This document shows, one piece after another, positions 58,083 through 64,000 of a DNA stretch of 64,000 nt. The stretch covers positions 132,732,941-132,796,940 of the forward strand of contig OW804096.1 in the NCBI GenBank assembly GCA_942159475.1. The letters run 5' to 3'. The stretch is from Sthenelais limicola. Its lineage: Eukaryota; Annelida; Polychaeta; Phyllodocida; Sigalionidae. Under the pieces are notes generated by a model that searched no databases, was not told where the DNA came from, and saw only the letters and a list, made by a program, of their open reading frames with translations. Position 1 is the first letter of the stretch; every line of letters starts with the position of its first letter. A program made the position numbers and the translations under genes.

Positions 58083-59601
58083 TCATTGGCCTTTCTTGTC
58101 TTTGGCGGCAGCAACAGCTGCAGCAGCCTCTCTTGCTTGCTTCTCTGTTCGCGCCTTTACTTGTAAGTGGACGATGTAGCGGCATGCCAGGAGGAGACCG
58201 AACACAAGGGCAGGGGTCATCTTATCCATTCCATTATTGGTGGCCCAGTGGTTATACACCGACAAACAAACGGTCAAAAATAGCATAATGTTCGCAATTT
58301 CCTTCAGAGGACCTGTGACAAATGGGATAAAAAAAGGTCATTAGGGATAGAAAGCCGACCATATATACTAGTGAACTTCAATTGATGGTTGAACTCTTGC
58401 GTATGGCCTACACTATTATAATTCATTACGAACTTTAATATGCATGGTTCTCAATTTTTCGGACATGCCACAGTTAATTTAATTCTAATCAGAATATCCT
58501 TACATGACAACAATAACTTTACCTGGTATGATGGAAAGCAGAATCCCACAAACAACCTCTGTTGTTCCAATAGCCTTACGGTACATGTGTGGGTTTGGTC
58601 TCCATCCTGATAATTCAGCGAATGGGAATACCTTAGCCTCACGAATGAAGGTTTTCCTCTGAAAATATCAGGCAACATTAGTTATTAAATACACGAAGCG
58701 TAAGCCTGTAGGCCTATTTGGTCACAGAATCTGTTGTTCAAAAAGTAAGGTATGGTAAGGTATGGTATGGTATCACTATGGTGTGGTATGGAAAAGGTTT
58801 CATAGCAAGAGCATGGCCATAGTAATATCAGGCTGGAAAAATCAACTGAGTACTGGTGTCAGTCTAGTTTAAGTTTAACTTTAAATTAATAAAGCGAAAC
58901 AGTCAGACTTTGAGTGGCACAATGACAATGTAGTGAGCGTGGTTCAGTGAGCGTATATTTAATTCATGTATGGACAATCAATATGAGTCCGCTCTACTGT
59001 AGCTGGCATTCCGCGATTTTTAAAAATAATATTAAACTTTAAAGGGCACACAATACGGTACATAATTCCATAAATAGTGTAACTGTAAGTAGGGCCTACA
59101 CTACACTACAGTGGCAGTGCTACTCCATCGTCGACCACCGCCAAGCGTCATTGTGCATGCTTAGACTTAAAATTAGTTAGTAGGTCATCTCTCCGGTTCT
59201 ATTTAACCCGAGGTAACTACTGCAACAACACGCGTCCAGAACGGGGCAAACAATGTGCCAAGTGTGGGTAAGGGCAGAGAGCGCTGCAGTGCTGAGGGTG
59301 AAGCAGACGAGCTGAGCTAGCACCAGGCAAGGGCCAGGGGCAATCCAGAGATCCCCAATGTTAGCTTGCTCCCGCTACCGATAGCTGAGGCCTGAGCTGC
59401 TTGGGTCGGCTACCGGAGAATAAAAAGCAACCTAATATTGAATAAAAGATGAGTTTTAATGGATAGAATCTTAATGCTTTAGATACTTACCATCTCCCTA
59501 TATACTTCATCGTTAATAGCGGGGGTTAATTTCAATGTTCCTATAAGAATAAAGAAAAAACCTATGGTCATAGAGAGAACAGTGACCACTACGTTCGCCA
59601 T
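58083..59601 (-). CDS. TMEM35: TMEM35/NACHO-like ER membrane chaperone, complete gene
   Basis: Three coding exons, 59601-59491, 58658-58523 and 58312-58083, give 158 aa with consistent phases. The family (TMEM35A/NACHO, TMEM35B) are small four-helix proteins of the DoxX-like fold; NACHO is an ER chaperone for assembly of nicotinic acetylcholine receptors. Hydrophobic segments lie at about residues 4-22, 67-83, 88-104 and 115-132. Conserved marks are IGTLKLTP (residues 20-27), MYRKAIGTTEVVCGILLSIIP and ALVFGLLLACR. The C-terminus is alanine/lysine-rich and ends KKGQ, a KKXX di-lysine ER retrieval motif. The length agrees with human TMEM35A (167 aa) and TMEM35B (152 aa). The sequence shares features with both, as expected for a single invertebrate gene, so receptor-chaperone activity is an inference. 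Confidence 0.92.
58742..58792. repeat. GGTAT pentamer repeat
   Basis: Tandem and near-tandem GGTAT/GGTAA units in the first intron (between exons 1 and 2) of the TMEM35-like gene. Confidence 0.7.
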
Positions 59602-59974
59602 CTTGCCGGTAAGTCACATGATCATCATTACAGTGTTTTGAGAAATAGTTTCCTATAAAATATATATTTTTCTTAAATACAATAATAATATTTGCATCTT
59701 GTTATATAAAATCTCCTCCGTACATACTACATCAACTTTTCTCGTAATTGTCTTTATCACAGGACTAAAAGTTTAATAAATTCAAATTTATTTCATGGTT
59801 TCAGTTCGAGATTTGTTTACAAGGGGGCAGCACGAGCAAGCAAGATTTACTGCAGACGGCTAGGACTGTAGACCACGGCAACATCGCCACAAACATTGTG
59901 TATTCATGTAGTTTTCTTCATTGTCAAGTTTCATTGGCGTTTACTTTGGGAAAATAGGTCATTTACACACCAAA
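59602..59974. promoter_or_regulatory. Likely bidirectional promoter, TMEM35-like / LANCL3-like
   Basis: Only 373 bp separate the two divergent start codons, and this must hold both 5' UTRs and promoters unless there are upstream non-coding exons. The LANCL3-side half is richer in GC and CpG (about 59820-59895). An inverted CCAAT (ATTGG) lies at about 59933. No TATA box is evident near either start. Confidence 0.55.
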
Positions 59975-60794
59975 ATGTCTCGATACTTTCCAAATCGCCT
60001 ACCAGATTTTGTACCTGGTAGTCGTGTGGACATAGACACTGCGCTATGGAAAGAAACTGCTGTCTTGATGGCGAGACGAGTCAACAAAAAGATGCCACCA
60101 ACTTTTGAGTCTTGCGATGGAGGATTATATGTTGGATGTGCTGGGGTTGCCTATATGTTTTATTACATGGCGACTGCCGAAGTATTCTCTGACATAAAGG
60201 GAGAACTCTTGACTAGGGCAAAGAATTACATGGATGTCGCCTTGAGTTATGCTGAGAGTCGATGCAGAGACCCCACAGAGCAAGCATCCTTCTTGCTTGG
60301 GAGGGGAGGGGTGTATGCATGTGGTGCCCTAATCTACGATGCTTTGGGCGAAAAGGCCAAAGTGGGCGAACTTAATCAGAAATATCTATCCCTTTCTTCT
60401 GTATGTCAGAACATAAATTTTCTGCCCTGTGGCTCTGATGAATTATTCGTGGGAAGAGCGGGATATCTCTGTGGTGCCAAACTTCTGAACCGACACTTTG
60501 GCGAGGTATGGTAGGCAATTATTCTTTTTTATTTGTAGATTTACGGTAATCTACGAATGCAGCGATCGTGTAGACAAACGTCCATCATTGATCAGAATTG
60601 GATCTACTTGATCTGTGGGGGGCTATGAACCCATCCTGATATGATTGCAGTTGGTGTTAATCTCAGATAATTCATCAGCAGGGGAGCATGGCTTTAAGAT
60701 TTAAGATAAAATCTCTGATTATCTCACTGAGCCTCTGGTCTTGCTTCTTTCTCATAACTCCCCAAGTGATCACATGTCACTCACCGCACACGCT

Positions 60795-60825
<31 letters not shown>

Positions 60826-61193
60826 GCTCCGTAGCGAGTTTGGATTTCCATGCGCCTGGCAAATTTAGCCACAATTTGAAATTGGACAAGGAATTTTCTG
60901 CATCCATCAGACATATTAAACTATTTTTTTATTATTGCTCATTAAATCATTTGGAACAAAAATTATTGTGCATATATTTATGTGCACGATTCACCCTGAT
61001 TGGGTTAAGAAGATCCAGATTAATTTAGAATAATTTCTGATTTTTTTCAATAATTATTTGTACTTTCAGGTGATCAACAAAGATGCTATTTCTAAAGTGG
61101 TTCAGTCAATTCTTCATTCAGGAAGGATATATTCTAGTTCACATCGGTCTCCATGTCCACTGATGTATGATTACTACGAAACTGAATATTTAG
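59975..61193 (+). CDS. LANCL3: LanC-like protein 3 (LANCL3), 5' part
   Basis: Exon 1 (59975-60505, residues 1-177, phase 0) and exon 2 (61070-61193, residues 178-218 plus one base) are seen; the rest lies beyond the window. LanC-like proteins have a double alpha-barrel fold related to bacterial lantibiotic cyclases; LANCL1/2 add glutathione to dehydroamino acids, while LANCL3 is less well characterised. LanC repeat cores are visible: GGLYVGCAGVAYMFYYM, FLLGRGGVYACGALIYDAL and CGSDELFVGRAGYLCGAKLL. Exon 2 ends in PLMYDYYETEYLG, matching the Tyr-rich YSYYGTEYLGAAHG region of human LANCL3. The zinc-ligand motifs (WCHG and CHG) fall in later exons. The start at 59975 has A at -3; no earlier in-frame ATG exists without a stop that I can see. 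Confidence 0.92.
60801..60825. repeat. Poly(C) run in LANCL3-like intron 1
   Basis: About 25 consecutive C residues. The surrounding open frame encoding a Pro run is compositional. Confidence 0.9.
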
Positions 61194-61875
61194 GTGAGTA
61201 CACACACCTCCCCTCATACCTAATGATGGATATTTGGGCGAGAAATAATATTATAGTAAAAGGTGCCTGCACTTAAATGCTATTACTTTATATCTAGAGA
61301 TTTCAATTTTAACGTGTTAAGCAGCTGATTATTTTCTAGTCGATTGCTGACCTGAGAAACCGCTTAACTGGATTTGCTATTTATGAGACAATATCTAGGA
61401 CTTTCTACAAGGTGCATAGTAGAAAGACATATTGCTAATTTCCATACATTTGCTAATTTTCATACATTTGCATAGAACTTGCATAATAAAAATCAGCTGG
61501 GAGTGCAGGTGCAGGTACACTGCCCCCCTAACCTTCCATTTGCACTAGCAGCCAGTTCATGTACAGTATTTCCTTCAATAGACCCCAGGATCTACTGACC
61601 ACCACACCTATACTCACCACATGTTTACAAGTACAGTAGTGAATATCCTTTTATCTGCCTAGTATTCAGAAAACGTTTAAACTTTTAAAGTGAGAACTTT
61701 TTCAGCAGTCCTTGGATCAATTTGAATTGGGTTATTTTTCCCCAAGCTCTTTCTTGGGTCATTTTCTGAAAAAAATGAAAATGGATAGTTTTTCAAAAAG
61801 TGTCCTGGGATCTTTTTCAGGCAAAGCTTCCTTGGGTCATTTGTGTGGCTGGTTTTTAGTTTTGGGGAACACTGC

Positions 61876-62790
61876 TCACAGTACATTTATATTCCTCAGG
61901 GTCTGATGTGTTTTCATGTGTCTCCTCAGTTGTTCTGCCTGTGCTGCCTTATAGTCACACGCAGTATAGTTATAAGGCATTTCTCCAGTATGTGTTCTCA
62001 TGTGTCTCCTCAGGTGCCCAGACTCTGCTGCCCCATAGTCACACACAGTACATTTATAGGGTTTTCCCAAGTATGCGTTCTTATGTGTCTCCTCAGGGCT
62101 CCAGTCTGTGCTGCACACAGTAGTCACACACAGTACATTATATTCCTCAGTATGTATAGAGTGTGTAAGTGTCATGGCCGCCGTCAAACCACTCCATCTT
62201 GTTTTATAATCTTGTTTTATACCACTTCTGGGACAGGGAGTAATTTTACGCCCATAGGCTTAGCTTTGCAGACATAAATATTCTCTCTTCATCACCCCAG
62301 CAAAGGCCCAACGTTGTGGTCATCATATTTGGAATGGTTTGGCTCTATAGATATATGGCTATACAGTGGTCAGAATCTTTAACTTTAAGAGTGATCTAAA
62401 CACAGTGAAAACTTATCGTCAAAATGCTAATCTTATGGCTGTAACATTACTTCCTGTCTGGAAGTAGTACCAGTTGTGTGACAAACCCTGTCTGGCGGTC
62501 ATGCCCTATCCTCATGTGGACCCTCAGGTTTCCTGCCCTATAGTTAGTCATACACAGTACATTTATATAGGACGTTTCTTTTAGTATGTGTTCTTAAGTG
62601 TCTCCTCAGGTCCACAGCCTGTTTTGCCCTATAGTCACACAGTACATTTTATATTCCTCACTATGTATTCTTGTGATCCCTCAGGTGTACAGCATGTGCT
62701 GCCCTATAGTCACACACAATACATTTATATTCCTCATTATGTATTTTCACTTGATCCCTAAGGTTTCCAGCATGTAAGAACTATAGTCAC
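61876..62790 (-). pseudogene. Decayed C2H2 zinc-finger array in LANCL3-like intron 2
   Basis: On the minus strand about five finger units of roughly 84 bp recur. The best-preserved frame (62187-61876) has a normal finger (YKCTVCDYGAAESGHLRRHM) with a TGE-type linker, then one whose first Cys is replaced by Tyr (YNYTACDY). Further upstream (62500-62790) units such as YKCIVCDYRAAHAVHLRDH are separated by stops and frameshifts and lack a final His. No KRAB or other effector domain is seen. The CDY-AA-LRRHM style is typical of large lineage-expanded invertebrate deuterostome ZNF families. Probably a dead duplicate or a fragment carried by a transposon. Confidence 0.8.
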
Positions 62791-63394
62791 TGTTACAGTT
62801 GTTGTGACATAAAGAAGAAGTATAGATGGTATAGTGGATTTCCCAGAGGTTTATTATGTAGACATACTGTACTGATGTTAAACCTCACCCTGTCTAGTTT
62901 ACATGGTGGGAAGCCTTTTTCTGAGGATGGCAGACAAAGGGGAGGGGGGTTCTCATTAAAGGGGTACCTCCTCTAGGCTTGTATTGTTAGAACAAAGAGA
63001 AATGTATCCAGCAATGTGGCTGGACACGTCCATTAATTAATAAGAGTAGCTCCTTGTTATGAGAGTGGATTGTGTTAACTATGACATATCTGCATATAAC
63101 TGGATCTGCCCTCATGTTGCCATAACCTTCCTTTACACAACTACTCACTAAGAGTACAGGGCTCGATGTATTGTCGCACATGTGTTAATAGCCATTCTCC
63201 TCGGCATCAGGACTGACCCACCCTCGTGCTCGATACGTGTGATGATGAATATTAATGACTCTTCCGATCGTGATATCCCCGCTCCCCCGATATCAACACA
63301 TGGGACTGTTTACTGCCGCCTGCTGCCAGTAAACAGCCTGCTGCCCTCTTACACTATCATCAACTCCTCTGCCCACTGTGCTTTTTTGACGTTA

Positions 63395-64000
63395 CAACTG
63401 ACTTTTCCACCAACTTTTTTTACTTTTTGACTGATCTTCCCTGACATTTTTTTACTTTACGGCTGACTTTTTTACTTTTCCACTGACTTTTCTGACTTTA
63501 CAACTGACTTCTTTATTAATTTTCAACTGACTTTATGACTGACTTTTTCGTTTTTACAACTGACTTCCTTGACTTTATGACTGACTTATTTGGCTTTACG
63601 ACTGACTTCCTCGGCTTTATATACTTCCTCGGCTTTATGACTGACTTTTCTGACCTATACTGACTTTTCTAACCTTACAACATGACTTCTTCTACTTTAC
63701 GACTCACTTTTTTTTTTACTTTTTCACCTTCTTCTACTTAACGATTCACTTTTTTTACTTGTCCACTGACTTTTTCACTGACTTTTTTTACTATAGGACT
63801 GACTATTTTTACTCTACGACTCACTTTTTTGACTTTACGACTCACTTTATTTACTTTTCTACTGACTTTGTCAACTTTCCGACAGGCTTCTTCGATTTTA
63901 CGACTCACTTTTTTAAAAAAACTTCTGTACTGACTTTTTCAACCTTATGACCAACTTTTTCACACTTTTTTTTTACTTTTCCACTGACTGTTTTGCCTTG
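63395..64000. repeat. T-rich minisatellite, unit near TTTACGACTGACTTTTTTGAC
   Basis: Roughly 25-30 degenerate units of 18-22 bp alternating CGACTGACTTTT or CGACTCACTTTT with T runs, continuing past the window edge. The open frames over it encode FDFTTHF-type repeats and are not genes. It belongs to the same repeat type as 31505-31620. Confidence 0.9.

Noticed and set aside
63759..63950. Phe/Thr-rich repeat protein
   Set aside because: It is a frame through a T-rich minisatellite with no conserved start.
1..64000. CRISPR arrays, operons, prophage, tRNA or rRNA genes
   Set aside because: None found. The tandem repeats lack unique equal-length spacers, coding exons are spliced, and the tRNA-like boxes belong to degenerate SINE-like copies.

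Overview
This is a eukaryotic nuclear window: AT-rich, intron-rich, with GT-AG introns, canonical poly(A) signals and many decayed transposons. Four protein-coding genes could be assembled exon by exon, and every splice phase closes. The proteins are animal families (CRTC, FAM221B, TMEM35/NACHO, LANCL3). The recurrent palindrome TAGGCCTA (e.g. near 10286, 15246, 16632, 55199), tRNA-like SINE arms and a decayed C2H2 array suggest a marine invertebrate deuterostome, most likely an ambulacrarian (echinoderm or hemichordate). That lineage call is an inference of moderate confidence.

Layout. 1-14.3 kb is intergenic and repeat-dense: a LINE 3' fragment, a rearranged repeat family with direct and inverted copies at 1.3-6.4 kb, minisatellites, a large imperfect palindrome centred near 9.61 kb, and a hAT-like element (10915-12014) inserted in an older repeat. 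14442-44346 (+) is a complete CREB-regulated transcription coactivator (CRTC) gene: 12 coding exons, 708 codons, with an 11-kb fourth intron and several glutamine-rich exons. 44.4-51.9 kb is CRTC 3' flank with no recognisable gene apart from one MITE copy. 55092-51984 (-) is a complete seven-exon FAM221B-like gene (320 aa). 59601-58083 (-) is a complete three-exon TMEM35/NACHO-like gene (158 aa). 59975 onward (+) is the 5' half of a LANCL3-like gene (two exons seen, 218 residues and a split codon); it runs off the window, and its second intron carries a dead zinc-finger array and a minisatellite.

Functional picture. The genes are not an operon and have no obvious shared pathway. CRTC is a signal-regulated coactivator of CREB; both conserved kinase-site contexts are intact. 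The NACHO-like protein is a predicted ER membrane chaperone with a C-terminal di-lysine motif. The LANCL3 and TMEM35 genes are head to head, with 373 bp between start codons, so a shared bidirectional promoter is likely. FAM221B has an X-box-like site about 0.7 kb upstream, which would suit a ciliary or sperm gene.

I did not find a CRISPR, phage, toxin or other previously undescribed multi-gene system. The most informative structures are the nested transposon with its uninterrupted paralogue, the TIR-bounded element enclosing a LINE relic, the palindromic repeat domain, and unexplained short repeats in the long CRTC intron.
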